Shown piece by piece: positions 47,047 through 55,166 of a stretch of 64,000 bases of DNA. Every line of letters begins with the position of its first letter. The first letter of the stretch is position 1. This stretch comes from Sphaerisporangium album (lineage in GTDB: Bacteria; Actinomycetota; Actinomycetes; Streptosporangiales; Streptosporangiaceae). The notes under the pieces were generated by a model. It was not told the DNA's origin and ran no database searches. It saw nothing but the letters and a program-made list of their open reading frames with translations. The stretch covers positions 1 to 64,000 of the forward strand of contig NZ_QOIL01000012.1 of assembly GCF_003323745.1 (NCBI RefSeq), written 5' to 3'. Position numbers and translations under genes: made by a program.

Positions 47047-48012
47047 GTGTGGATGACGTGGCAGGAGGCCTTCCAGCGAGCGCTTTACGGCGAAGACGGC
47101 TTTTACATGCGCGAGCGCCCCTCCGGCCACTTCCGCACGTCCGTCGGCGCCTCCCCCGTGTTCGCCGCCGCGGTGCTGCGTCTGCTGATCATCGTCGACG
47201 CCCGGCTGGGCGGCCCCGACCGGCTCGACCTGGTCGACATCGGCTCGGGGGACGGCCTGCTCGTGACCGAGGTGCTGCGCGCGGCCGAGCCCGAGCTCGC
47301 CGGGCGCCTGCGCGTCACGGCCGTGGACCTCTCGCCGCGGCCCGCCGGCCTTCCCGAGGGCATCGCCTGGACGGCCGCGCTCCCCGAGAGCATCACCGGG
47401 CTGGCGATCGCGAACGAGTGGCTGGACAACGTGCCCGTGGACGTCGCCGAGCGGACGCCCGAGGGCCCGCGGCTCGTGCTCGTCGACCCGGGGACGGGCG
47501 CGGAGCGGCTGGGCGGCCCGCCGCAGGACGCCGACCGGCTCTGGCTGGAGCGGTGGTGGCCGCTCGGCTCCACGGGCCTGCGCGCCGAGATCGGCAGGCC
47601 GCGCGACGAGGCCTGGGCGGCGGTCGTGACCCGGCTCACGCGCGGGCTCGCGGTGGCCGTCGATTATGCACACCCTGTGGATAACCGGCCGCCCCTGGGC
47701 ACCCTGGCCGGATACCGCGACGGGGCGTGCGTACCCGCCGTACCCGACGGATCCTGCGATATCACCGCACACGTCGCGCTGGACGCGTGCGCGGCCGCGG
47801 GCGAGCGGGCCGGCGCGATATCCACAACGTTGACCACGCAACGACAGGCCCTGCGCGATCTGGGCGTCACCGGAGCCCGGCCCCCGCTGAGCCTCGCGTC
47901 CACCGATCCGGGCGGCTACCTGCGGGCGCTCGCGCGGGCGTCGGAGGAGGCCGAGCTGATCGACCCGGACGGCCTGGGCGGCTTCGGCTGGCTCGGCCAG
48001 TGGAAGATCTGA
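47047..48012 (+). CDS. SAM-dependent methyltransferase of the MidA/NDUFAF7 type
   Basis: A protein of about 321 residues. MTWQEAFQRALYGEDGFYMR at the start, LVDIGSGDGLLVTEVLRAA (SAM motif I) and ITGLAIANEWLDNVPVDV (motif IV-like) are typical of the MidA/DUF185 family; human NDUFAF7 methylates an arginine in complex I. Here the target is unknown. The start is GTG at 47047 or ATG at 47053. A TAGCGT element ends nine bases before the GTG, which would suit leaderless translation. The gene is divergent from the DUF2520 gene. Confidence 0.85.
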   Translation: MWMTWQEAFQRALYGEDGFYMRERPSGHFRTSVGASPVFAAAVLRLLIIVDARLGGPDRLDLVDIGSGDGLLVTEVLRAAEPELAGRLRVTAVDLSPRPAGLPEGIAWTAALPESITGLAIANEWLDNVPVDVAERTPEGPRLVLVDPGTGAERLGGPPQDADRLWLERWWPLGSTGLRAEIGRPRDEAWAAVVTRLTRGLAVAVDYAHPVDNRPPLGTLAGYRDGACVPAVPDGSCDITAHVALDACAAAGERAGAISTTLTTQRQALRDLGVTGARPPLSLASTDPGGYLRALARASEEAELIDPDGLGGFGWLGQWKI

Positions 48013-48016
48013 CCGG

Positions 48017-48152
48017 CCTCCGCGACCTGAGCCCGTTCCTCCGCGACCTGAGCCCGTTCGACCGGCCCGCCGTCCTCAGCCTGTTCTGAGCAGCCCGCCG
48101 ACCTCGGCCCGTTCGACCGGGCCGCCTGCCTCGGCCTGTTCGCCCGGCCCCG
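48017..48152. repeat. Tandem repeats between the methyltransferase and P450 genes
   Basis: The block begins with two perfect 21-base copies (48017-48037 and 48038-48058; CCTCCGCGACCTGAGCCCGT plus T). Three degenerate units of about 27 bases each follow, with the recurring core CCTCGGCC(T/C)GTTC. It starts inside the flank right after the methyltransferase stop and ends next to the P450 stop, so it fills the convergent gap. It is not coding and does not form a simple hairpin. Confidence 0.75.
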
Positions 48153-48157
48153 GAGCG

Positions 48158-49387
48158 TCAGCCCGTGCTGACCTTCAGGGACTCCAGGCCGCGGATGACG
48201 TAGTTCGGCTTCCAGGCCGGCTCCTCCACGAGCTCCAGCTTGGGAGCCGTCCGCAGCAGCGCTCCGAACGACTCGGCGAGCTCCACCCGGGCCAGGGGCG
48301 CGCCCAGGCAGAAGTGGAGGCCCGCTCCGAACGAGATGTGCGGGTTGTCCTTCCGGCCCAGGTCCAGCCGGCCCGGGTCCGCGAACACCGCGGGGTCGCG
48401 GTTGGCCGAGCCGAACAGCAGCGCCACCTCGACGCCCTTGGGGATCTCCACCTCGCCGATGGTGATGTCCTGAAGCACCCAGCGCTCGAACATCTGGAGC
48501 GGGGTGTCGAAGCGCATCAGCTCCTCCATCGCCGAGGGCAGCAGCGAGGGGTCGGTGCGCAGCCGTTCGAGCTCGGCGGGGTTGCGGAACAGCGACCACC
48601 AGCCATTGCCCGTCACGTTGACCGTCGCCTCGTGCCCGGCGTTCAGCAGCAGCACGCAGGTGCCGATCAGCTCCTCCTCGGTGAGCCGGTCTCCCTCGTC
48701 CACGACCTGAGCGAGCGCGCTGATCAGGTCGTCCCCGGGGTCGGCCCGGCGCGCGGCGGCGAGCCCGGCGAGGTAGTCGGAGAACTCCGACGCGGCGCGC
48801 ACCGCCGTGTGCTGGGCCTCCTCCGAGGGGGTCAGCTCGTACATGCCGCAGATGTCCGCCGACCACGGGCGCAGCAGGTGGCGGTCGGACTCCGGGACGC
48901 CCAGCATCTCGGCGATCACGGTCACCGGCAGCGGCTCGGCCACCTCGGCGATCAGGTCGCCGCCGCCGCGCTCGACGAAGGCGTCCACCAGCTCCCCGGC
49001 GATGCGGCGGACGCGGGGGCGCAGTTCCTCCACCATGCGGGGCGTGAACGCCTTGGACACCAGGCGGCGCAGCCGCGTGTGGACGGGAGGCTCGACGTCC
49101 AGCATCCCGGCGCGGATGACCCGCCAGAAGGGCTCCTGGAAGTCGGGCTCGGGCTCGCGCCCGTACTCCTCGTGCGAGGCCACATGCAGGTAGGAGCGGC
49201 CGAGCCGGCGATCGCGCAGCGCCGCGTTGACGTCCTGGTGGCGTGCCACGAGCCATTGCCCGGTGGGCTCGAAGAAGCTGACGGGCGCGGTCTCGCGGAG
49301 CTCGCGGTAGACGTCGTACGGATGGGCGACGAACTCGGGGTTCCATGGGTCGAACTGCACGAAGTCATCGTAAACACGAAATGTCAC
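48158..49387 (-). CDS. Cytochrome P450
   Basis: This 409-residue soluble bacterial P450 has the haem-binding loop FGAGLHFCLGAPLARVEL, the K-helix AMEELMRF and the I-helix LLNAGHEATVNVTGNGW. In the I-helix the usual acid-Thr pair is changed: AGHEA instead of AGHET or AGHDT, as in the EryF group, where substrate helps activate oxygen. The start is GTG at 49387. No ferredoxin or reductase gene is adjacent and no biosynthetic cluster surrounds it, so the substrate cannot be guessed. It is the only P450 gene of the window. Confidence 0.95.
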   Translation of the reverse strand: MTFRVYDDFVQFDPWNPEFVAHPYDVYRELRETAPVSFFEPTGQWLVARHQDVNAALRDRRLGRSYLHVASHEEYGREPEPDFQEPFWRVIRAGMLDVEPPVHTRLRRLVSKAFTPRMVEELRPRVRRIAGELVDAFVERGGGDLIAEVAEPLPVTVIAEMLGVPESDRHLLRPWSADICGMYELTPSEEAQHTAVRAASEFSDYLAGLAAARRADPGDDLISALAQVVDEGDRLTEEELIGTCVLLLNAGHEATVNVTGNGWWSLFRNPAELERLRTDPSLLPSAMEELMRFDTPLQMFERWVLQDITIGEVEIPKGVEVALLFGSANRDPAVFADPGRLDLGRKDNPHISFGAGLHFCLGAPLARVELAESFGALLRTAPKLELVEEPAWKPNYVIRGLESLKVSTG

Positions 49388-49449
49388 TCAAATCACCCAC
49401 CCCAGGCCTGCCCGGCTCAAGACACCCCCACCGCCGCGGGGCCGCCGCC

Positions 49450-50226
49450 TCAGGACGCCCCCGGCACCCCGGGCTCGGGCGACTCCTCGTACCGCTCGCG
49501 CAGCTCCACCGGCCGCTGCCGCCCGGCCCGCTTGCGCGCCCGGATGTTCAGCAGCTCGACGACCAGCGAGAACGCCATCGCGAAGTAGATGTAGCCCTTG
49601 GAGATGTGCTGCTCGAACCCCTCGGCGATCAGCACGACACCGATCAGCACCAGGAACGACAGCGCCAGCATCTTGATGCTCGGATACCGCTCGACGAACT
49701 CGCTGATCGGCCGGGCCGCGAACAGCATCACGATCACCGCGACGATCACCGCGGCGACCATGACGCCGAGCTGGTCCACCATGCCGACGGCCGTGATCAC
49801 CGAGTCCAGCGAGAAGACGACGTCCAGCAGCATGATCTGCACGATCACGGCCCCGAAGGACGCCGCCACCCGGCCGCTGGAGTGCCCGGAGGTGCCCTCC
49901 AGGCTGTCCCCGATCTCGAACACGCTCTTGCCCAGCAGGAACAGCCCTCCGAGGATCAGGATCAGATCTCGCCCGGATATCCCGTGCCCGAACACCTCGA
50001 ACAACGGCGTGGTCAGCCGCACCACCCAGGACAGCGCCAGCAGCAGCGCCAGACGGCTGAGCAGCGCCAGCCCGAGGCCGACCTTGCGCGCCCGGTCGCG
50101 TTGTTCGGGAGGTAGTTTCCCCGCGAGGATCGAGATGAAGATGATGTTGTCGATGCCCAGAACGATCTCCAGGGCGACCAGGGTGAAGAACCCGATCCAG
50201 ATCGTGGGGTCGGCAACCCAATCCAT
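49450..50226 (-). CDS. TerC-family integral membrane protein
   Basis: This 258-residue protein has seven to eight membrane helices. The paired acidic motifs EIVLGIDNIIFISIL and DVVFSLDSVITAVG are the TerC signature, with conserved Asp residues thought to bind metal ions. TerC proteins are linked to tellurite resistance and, in other bacteria, to manganese export to secreted metalloproteins. A hydrophilic Arg/Glu-rich C-tail follows. The start at 50226 has GGAGGAG seven bases upstream. Single gene, divergent from the SAM-IV riboswitch transcript. Confidence 0.92.
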   Translation of the reverse strand: MDWVADPTIWIGFFTLVALEIVLGIDNIIFISILAGKLPPEQRDRARKVGLGLALLSRLALLLALSWVVRLTTPLFEVFGHGISGRDLILILGGLFLLGKSVFEIGDSLEGTSGHSSGRVAASFGAVIVQIMLLDVVFSLDSVITAVGMVDQLGVMVAAVIVAVIVMLFAARPISEFVERYPSIKMLALSFLVLIGVVLIAEGFEQHISKGYIYFAMAFSLVVELLNIRARKRAGRQRPVELRERYEESPEPGVPGAS

Positions 50227-50347
50227 GAACACTCCTCCAGATCCGCGCACGTCACGACCCGCCGGGGGGGCGAGCCGTTCCCTGTCCAACGCACGAGGCC
50301 CCACCGGAGTTCGCCCCGATCACCACCCCTGATCCGGACATCCGAGG

Positions 50348-50378
50348 TTGCGGGGACGGCGGGTCGGTGGGTTATAGT
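50348..50378 (+). promoter_or_regulatory. Promoter of the SAM-IV riboswitch transcript
   Basis: TTGCGG (50348-50353) and TATAGT (50373-50378) with 19 bases between them. TATAGT is a strong -10 element for this genome and transcription would start at about 50385, right at the riboswitch. Confidence 0.6.
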
Positions 50379-50386
50379 CCCGACTA

Positions 50387-50503
50387 GGTCATGAGTGCCA
50401 GCGCCAAGCCCCGGCTCGCTGGCCGGCAACCCTCGCGCTCGCGGCGGGGTGCCCCGGGTGAGGACCAGGTCCGGCGCGTGGTGTGCCGGGCAAGCGCGGG
50501 CTC
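50387..50503 (+). promoter_or_regulatory. SAM-IV riboswitch
   Basis: The sequence follows the SAM-IV class nearly base for base: GGTCATGAGTGCCAGCGCCA at its start, CCCGGCTCGCTGGCCGGCAA (50410-50429), GGGGTGCCCCGGGTG (50446-50460), GGACCAGGTCCG and the pseudoknot strand GGCAAGCGCGGGCTC at the end. SAM-IV is found in Actinomycetales upstream of sulfur-metabolism genes and turns them off when S-adenosylmethionine is abundant. It precedes the cysteine-desulfurase-like gene by 50 bases. Confidence 0.93.
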
Positions 50504-50553
50504 CGTCATCTCAACGCCATGACCGAGGGCCCCTGACCTCCAGGAGGCCGGCG

Positions 50554-51894
50554 TTGTCCGCTGTCACCGATCTGACCAGCCCTTTCCCCACCGCCGTCGT
50601 GCCCGCCCAGCCCGTCCCCGCCGGTCGGCACGAGACGCCGGGCATCCCCGCCGTGCTCGGCGCCGACCTGGAGGTCCCCGTCAAGGGGGGCGAGCTGGTC
50701 CGGTACGTCAACCTCGACTACGCCGCCAGCGCGCCCTGTCTGGAGCCGGTGAGCGCGGCCGTCGCCGCCGCGCTTCCGGCCTACTCCAGCGTGCACCGCG
50801 GCGCCGGGTACGCCTCCCAGCTCACCACAGCCCGGTACGAGCAGGCCCGCCACACCGTCCGCGCCTTCGCCGGCGCGCGGCCCGGCGACGCCGTCGTGTT
50901 CACCCGCAACACCACCGACGCGACGAACCTGCTGGCCCGCTGCCTGCCCCGGGGCACCACCGTCGTGGTCTTCGAGACCGAGCACCACGCCTCGCTGCTC
51001 CCCTGGACCGGCGCCGTCCGTCTCGCGCCGCCCGCCTTCCCCGGGGAGGCCGTGCGCGCCGCCGACGAGACGCTCGCCGCCATCGACGGCCCCAAGCTGC
51101 TGGTCGTCACCGCCGCCTCCAACGTCACCGGCGAGCTGTGGCCGATCGCCGCGCTGGCGCACATCGCCCACCGCCACGGCGCCCGTATCTTCGTGGACGC
51201 CGCCCAGCTCGTCCCGCACCGCCGGCTCAACCTGACCGCGCTGGACCTCGACTACGTCGCGTTCTCCGGGCACAAGCTCTACGCCCCGTTCGGCGCGGGC
51301 GTGCTCATCGGCCGGCCCGACTGGCTCGCGGACGCCGACCCCTACCTGCGCGGCGGCGGCGCGTCCGCCGACGTCACGGGCGGGGCCGCCGAAGGATCGC
51401 CGATCACGACCGAGTGGAGCGGCGACGCCGAGCAGCGGCACGAGGCCGGCACGCCGAACGTCCTCGGCGCGATCGCGCTGGCCGCCGCCTGCGACGCCCT
51501 GTCCACCACCGGCTGGACCGCCCTGGTCAAGCAGGAGGAGCGCCTGATCGGCCTGCTGCGCGACGGGCTCGCGCGCCTCGACGGCGTGCGCGAGCTGTCG
51601 CTGTGGGGGCCCGGGCACCCGCGCGTCGGCATCGTCTCCTTCATCGTGGACGGCTGGACCGCGCGCGAGGTCGCCGAGGCGCTGTCGTCGGAGTACGGCA
51701 TCGGCGTGCGGGACGGCCGGTTCTGCGCGCATCCGTTCGTCCGGCACCTGCTCGACGGGGCCGGACGGCTCGACGACGGCACCTGCGCGGAGGGCACGGC
51801 CGGCGCCGTCCGGGCGTCCATCGGCATCGGCACCACCGAGGAGGACGTCCTGAGGCTGGTCACCGCCCTCTCGGATCTTGTCTCCCGCCGGTGA
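50554..51894 (+). CDS. Aminotransferase class V, cysteine desulfurase-like, under a SAM-IV riboswitch
   Basis: This 446-residue PLP enzyme has the N-terminal NLDYAASAPCLEPV, TRNTTDATNLLARCLP, ASNVTGELWPI, a DAAQL stretch and the PLP lysine in FSGHKLYAPFGAGVLIG. The C-terminal domain binds substrate (GVRDGRFCAHPF holds a candidate reactive Cys). The start is TTG at 50554, with AGGAGG six bases upstream; upstream frames overlap the riboswitch and are not coding. Control by SAM suggests a role in sulfur supply. It resembles the NifS/Csd family more than EgtE, but the reaction is not certain. Confidence 0.88.
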   Translation: MSAVTDLTSPFPTAVVPAQPVPAGRHETPGIPAVLGADLEVPVKGGELVRYVNLDYAASAPCLEPVSAAVAAALPAYSSVHRGAGYASQLTTARYEQARHTVRAFAGARPGDAVVFTRNTTDATNLLARCLPRGTTVVVFETEHHASLLPWTGAVRLAPPAFPGEAVRAADETLAAIDGPKLLVVTAASNVTGELWPIAALAHIAHRHGARIFVDAAQLVPHRRLNLTALDLDYVAFSGHKLYAPFGAGVLIGRPDWLADADPYLRGGGASADVTGGAAEGSPITTEWSGDAEQRHEAGTPNVLGAIALAAACDALSTTGWTALVKQEERLIGLLRDGLARLDGVRELSLWGPGHPRVGIVSFIVDGWTAREVAEALSSEYGIGVRDGRFCAHPFVRHLLDGAGRLDDGTCAEGTAGAVRASIGIGTTEEDVLRLVTALSDLVSRR

Positions 51895-51903
51895 CGTGAC
51901 AGC

Positions 51904-53097
51904 ATGGGGTTCATGACCGAACCTCGTGCCGGAGCAGCGCACACCGGGGGGCGCACCGAGCGCGTCGTGGGGATCGGCGCCGGGGCCAAGGAGCTCGCCA
52001 CCGAGGACATGATCCTCAACATCGGGCCCCAGCACCCCTCGACCCACGGCGTGCTGCGCCTCAGGCTGGTCGTGGACGGCGAGCGCATCGTCTCGGCGGA
52101 GCCGATCATCGGGTACATGCACCGGGGCGCCGAGAAGCTGTTCGAGGTGCGCGACTACCGGCAGATCATCGTGCTGGCCAACCGGCATGACTGGCTGTCG
52201 GCCTTCGCCAACGAGCTGGGCGTGGTGCTGGCCGTCGAGCGCATGCTCGGCATGGAGGTCCCCGTGCGGGCGGTGTGGGCCCGCACCCTGCTCGCCGAGC
52301 TGAACCGCGTGCTGAACCACCTCATGTTCCTGGGGTCCTATCCCCTGGAGCTCGGCGCGATCACGCCCATCTTCTACGCCTTCCGCGAGCGCGAGATGTT
52401 GCAGGCCGTCATGGAGGAGATCTCCGGCGGGCGCATGCACTACATGTTCAACCGGGTCGGCGGGCTGAAGGAGGACCTGCCGTACGGCTGGCTCGACCGG
52501 GTGTCGCGGACGGTGGGGGACGTGCGCGGGCGGCTGTCCGACATCGAGAACCTGATCTACGGCAACGAGATCTTCCTCGCCCGCACCCGCGGCGTCGGCG
52601 TTCTCGACCGCGAGACGATCATGCAGTACGGCGTGAGCGGGCCGATCGCCCGCGCCTCCGGCGTCGACCTGGACCTGCGCCGCGACGAGCCGTACCTCGC
52701 GTACGCCGAGCTGCCGGTCAAGGTCGCCACCCGCTCGGCCGGCGACTGCCACGCCCGTTTCGAGGTTCTGCTCGACCAGGTGAAGGACTCGCTCGACCTC
52801 GCCGACGCGTGCGTGGAGCGGCTGCGGTCGCTGCCTCCTGGGCCGATCAACCAGCGGCTGCCCAAGGTGCTCAAAGTGCCCGAGGGGCACACCTACGCGT
52901 GGACCGAGAACCCGCTGGGGCTCAACGGCTACTACCTGGTCTCGCGCGGCGAGAAGACGCCATGGCGGCTGAAGCTGCGCAGCGCGTCGTACAACAACAT
53001 CCAGGTGCTCAGGGAGATGCTTCCCGGCCATCTCATCGCGGACATGGTCGCGATCCTGGGCTCGATGTTCTTCGTCGTCGGGGACATCGACAAGTAA
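51904..53097 (+). CDS. NuoD-like NADH-quinone oxidoreductase subunit D, orphan copy
   Basis: This 397-residue protein has all the usual motifs of the 49-kDa subunit: [65 protein letters not shown] and a C-terminal [18 protein letters not shown]. No other nuo gene is in this window. Many actinomycetes carry a second incomplete set of nuo genes, and this lone copy could belong to one. Start ATG at 51904, or at 51913. It is nine bases after the stop of the desulfurase-like gene, so the SAM-IV transcript probably extends over it. Confidence 0.9.
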   Translation: MGFMTEPRAGAAHTGGRTERVVGIGAGAKELATEDMILNIGPQHPSTHGVLRLRLVVDGERIVSAEPIIGYMHRGAEKLFEVRDYRQIIVLANRHDWLSAFANELGVVLAVERMLGMEVPVRAVWARTLLAELNRVLNHLMFLGSYPLELGAITPIFYAFREREMLQAVMEEISGGRMHYMFNRVGGLKEDLPYGWLDRVSRTVGDVRGRLSDIENLIYGNEIFLARTRGVGVLDRETIMQYGVSGPIARASGVDLDLRRDEPYLAYAELPVKVATRSAGDCHARFEVLLDQVKDSLDLADACVERLRSLPPGPINQRLPKVLKVPEGHTYAWTENPLGLNGYYLVSRGEKTPWRLKLRSASYNNIQVLREMLPGHLIADMVAILGSMFFVVGDIDK

Positions 53098-53235
53098 GCC
53101 AGGTCACCATTTATGGCGTTTTACCAGGCGAGGCGCGACGGGGTCGGCGGGCGCGGGTTTAAGTCCCTCGCTGAGGTGCAGAGACACCTTGCGTAAAGGG
53201 ACAGGGGTGAAGAGACAAGGGTGGCTCCTTGCGGT

Positions 53236-53268
53236 GCGGGGCCCGGCAGGTCGACCGCCGGGCCCCGC
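53236..53268. terminator. Strong hairpin between nuoD and the DUF3180 gene
   Basis: Perfect 12-base arms (GCGGGGCCCGGC and GCCGGGCCCCGC) around nine bases in the convergent gap of 284 bases. The rest of the gap contains nothing recognisable; a T-arm-like GGGTTTAAGTCCC at 53155 is not part of a tRNA. Confidence 0.85.
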
Positions 53269-53381
53269 AGGCGTTTCCGGGCGCGTTCCCCGTGGACGGC
53301 CCTCAGGGACAACCGCCCGTGGGCGCACAGGCGCCTTCCCCACGGCAGAGTGGTGCACTTCTCCGCGATGGGCGCCGCGAC

Positions 53382-53837
53382 TCAGGCACGCGCCTGGTCG
53401 TCCGGGTCCTTGGGCACCCGGCAGCAGTGTTCGAGGTAGAGGGCCGCGCAGACCAGCACCACGCAGGCGATCAGCGACCCGCCGGACAGGAAGAAGTCGC
53501 GCCGGGGGCTGTCCTGGTCCAGCAGCGGCAGCACGTAGAGCACGAAACCGGCGAAGATGCCCGCGCAGGCCGCCCCCACGTACGCCGACGCCTTGGCCAG
53601 GGCGGCGAGCCGGGCCACCGCCAGCGGCTCCACCGGCTTGGTGTCGGGCCTGCGCTCGATGCGCGCGCGGGTCATCCACCCGCTGTACGCCTCGCCCACC
53701 GCCAGCAGCAGCACGGTGGGAATCGCCGTCCACGGGACGGTCGGCAGGTCGGAGTAGACCTGCTGCAGCACGACCCACGTCACCAGGGCGAACCCGGCCA
53801 CCAGCACGACGAGCACGCCGGGACGGCTCGGTGTCAC
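53382..53837 (-). CDS. DUF3180 membrane protein
   Basis: This 151-residue protein has four membrane segments (about 7-25, 36-50, 82-104, 119-136). DUF3180 proteins are found directly after folK in many actinobacteria, as here (30 bases downstream of the folK stop), and their function is unknown. GTG at 53837 with GGAGGATCGC upstream is the start. The N-terminal PTVLLLAVGEAYSGWMTRA is the conserved-looking part. Confidence 0.85.
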   Translation of the reverse strand: MTPSRPGVLVVLVAGFALVTWVVLQQVYSDLPTVPWTAIPTVLLLAVGEAYSGWMTRARIERRPDTKPVEPLAVARLAALAKASAYVGAACAGIFAGFVLYVLPLLDQDSPRRDFFLSGGSLIACVVLVCAALYLEHCCRVPKDPDDQARA

Positions 53838-53867
53838 GCGATCCTCCTCCTCGTTCCCAGGCCGGGG

Positions 53868-54374
53868 TCAGTCGGGCGGCTGGAGGGCGAGGTCGGGGCG
53901 CAGCCGTACGCCCTGCTGGTCCAGGTCGGCGAGCAGGCCGGCCACCGAGCCCCGCCCGGGGAGCACCGCACCGGGATCGGCCTGCGACCACGGGACCAGG
54001 ACGAACGCCCGCTCGTGCGCCAGCGGGTGCGGAAGCGTGAGCTCAGGATCCTCCGACAGCAGGTCGCCGACCATGATCAGGTCGACGTCCAGCGTACGCG
54101 GCCCCCACCGCACCTCGCGGACCCGGCCGAACGCGGCCTCGACGCCGAGGGCCCGTTCGAGGATCGCCTTCGGGCCGAGCGTCATCGTGCTGCCGATCAC
54201 CACCGCGTTGAGGTAGGCGCGCTGGTCCGGAGGCCCGCCGACCGGGTCGGTCTCGTACACCGGCGACACCGCCACGAAGTCGAGCCCGGGAGCGTCGAAC
54301 AGCGCGTCCACGGCGCCCTGGAGCGTGTCGAAGCGGCGGCCGACATTGCTGCCGAGCGCCAGGACGACCTTCAT
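53868..54374 (-). CDS. folK: 2-amino-4-hydroxy-6-hydroxymethyldihydropteridine pyrophosphokinase
   Basis: This 168-residue enzyme activates hydroxymethyl-dihydropterin with ATP. VVLALGSNVGRRFDTLQGAV at the start and VRWGPRTLDVDLIMVG (with the metal-binding DVD) are the FolK signatures; SPVYETDPVGGPPDQ is the substrate loop. The start codon overlaps the folB stop by four bases. Together with FolE, FolB and FolP it makes dihydropteroate. Confidence 0.97.
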   Translation of the reverse strand: MKVVLALGSNVGRRFDTLQGAVDALFDAPGLDFVAVSPVYETDPVGGPPDQRAYLNAVVIGSTMTLGPKAILERALGVEAAFGRVREVRWGPRTLDVDLIMVGDLLSEDPELTLPHPLAHERAFVLVPWSQADPGAVLPGRGSVAGLLADLDQQGVRLRPDLALQPPD

Positions 54375-54733
54375 TCCCGCCTCCTCCTGATGGTCACGAC
54401 AACGTCGTCGAAGGGCAGCGGGATCGGCGCGGCGGGCTTGTGCACCTTCACCTCGGCCTCCTCGACCAGCTCGCTCGCCAGGCACGCGTCCGCCAGGCGC
54501 CGGGCCAGGGTCTCGATGAGATCGACCGGCTCCCCCTCGACGATGGCGGACAGCCGCAGGGCCAGCTCGCCGTAGTCGACGGTCTTGGACAGGTCGTCGC
54601 CGGCGGCCGCGGGAGCGGTGTCCAGGAAGAGCGTGACATCGACCACGAACTCCTGCCCCAGCTCGCGCTCGGCGGGCAGGCACCCGTGCCTGCCGCGCGC
54701 CCTCAGCCCCAGCAGGCTGATGCTGTCACTCAT
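54371..54733 (-). CDS. folB: Dihydroneopterin aldolase
   Basis: This 120-residue enzyme converts dihydroneopterin to hydroxymethyl-dihydropterin. SLLGLRARGRHGCLPAEREL is the conserved N-terminus and DYGELALRLSAIVEGEP and LIETLARRLADACL form the core; the C-terminal VKVHKPAAPIP is usual for FolB. ATG at 54733 lies inside the 3' end of the upstream NTF2-like gene (8-base overlap), so translation is coupled. Confidence 0.96.
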   Translation of the reverse strand: MSDSISLLGLRARGRHGCLPAERELGQEFVVDVTLFLDTAPAAAGDDLSKTVDYGELALRLSAIVEGEPVDLIETLARRLADACLASELVEEAEVKVHKPAAPIPLPFDDVVVTIRRRRE

Positions 54734-55166
54734 CCGCCTGATCATCCTCGTCATCGTCGGCCTGCAGAACCGGGGAGCCGTGGTAGATCCAGAGCTTCCA
54801 GCCCGCGGGAGTGCGGACGAAGGTGCTGGTCGCGACCACCCGGCCCGCGGCGAAGGTCGCGTCGTCGGTGTCGGCCGCGGTGAGGATGTTCTCGGCGCAG
54901 GCGAGCACGGCGACGTCGCCCACGACGGTGGTGCGGACGTCGGTCAGCACGAACTGGATGTACGTCGTGTTGGCCATGATCAGCGCCCAGGAGCGCAGGA
55001 CCTCGGCGCGGCCCGTCACGGCCGACCAGCCGGGATGGACGCACATCGCGACCCGGCCGTCCTCGTCCTCGGCCCAGATCTCGGTCATGCGGTCGAGGTC
55101 GCCGCTCTCGATGGCGGTGTAGAACGCCTCGTTGAGTTTCTCGATCTCCGCTGCGGTGGTGCTCAT
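54726..55166 (-). CDS. SnoaL/NTF2-like protein inside the folate operon
   Basis: This 146-residue cone-shaped alpha+beta protein (KLNEAFYTAIESGDLDRMTE, then WAEDEDGRVAMCVHPGWSAV, closing WKLWIYHGSPVL) belongs to the NTF2/SnoaL-like ketosteroid-isomerase superfamily. It overlaps folP by four bases and folB by eight bases, so it is embedded in the folate operon. Similar proteins occupy this place in other actinomycetes. Its job in pterin chemistry is unknown; a role in handling a labile pterin intermediate is a guess. Confidence 0.88.
   Translation of the reverse strand: MSTTAAEIEKLNEAFYTAIESGDLDRMTEIWAEDEDGRVAMCVHPGWSAVTGRAEVLRSWALIMANTTYIQFVLTDVRTTVVGDVAVLACAENILTAADTDDATFAAGRVVATSTFVRTPAGWKLWIYHGSPVLQADDDEDDQADE

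Noticed and set aside
53147-53176. T-arm-like GGGTTTAAGTCCC suggesting a tRNA
   Set aside because: The stem pairs only partly, no acceptor or D/anticodon arms can be drawn, and no matching 5' acceptor strand exists.
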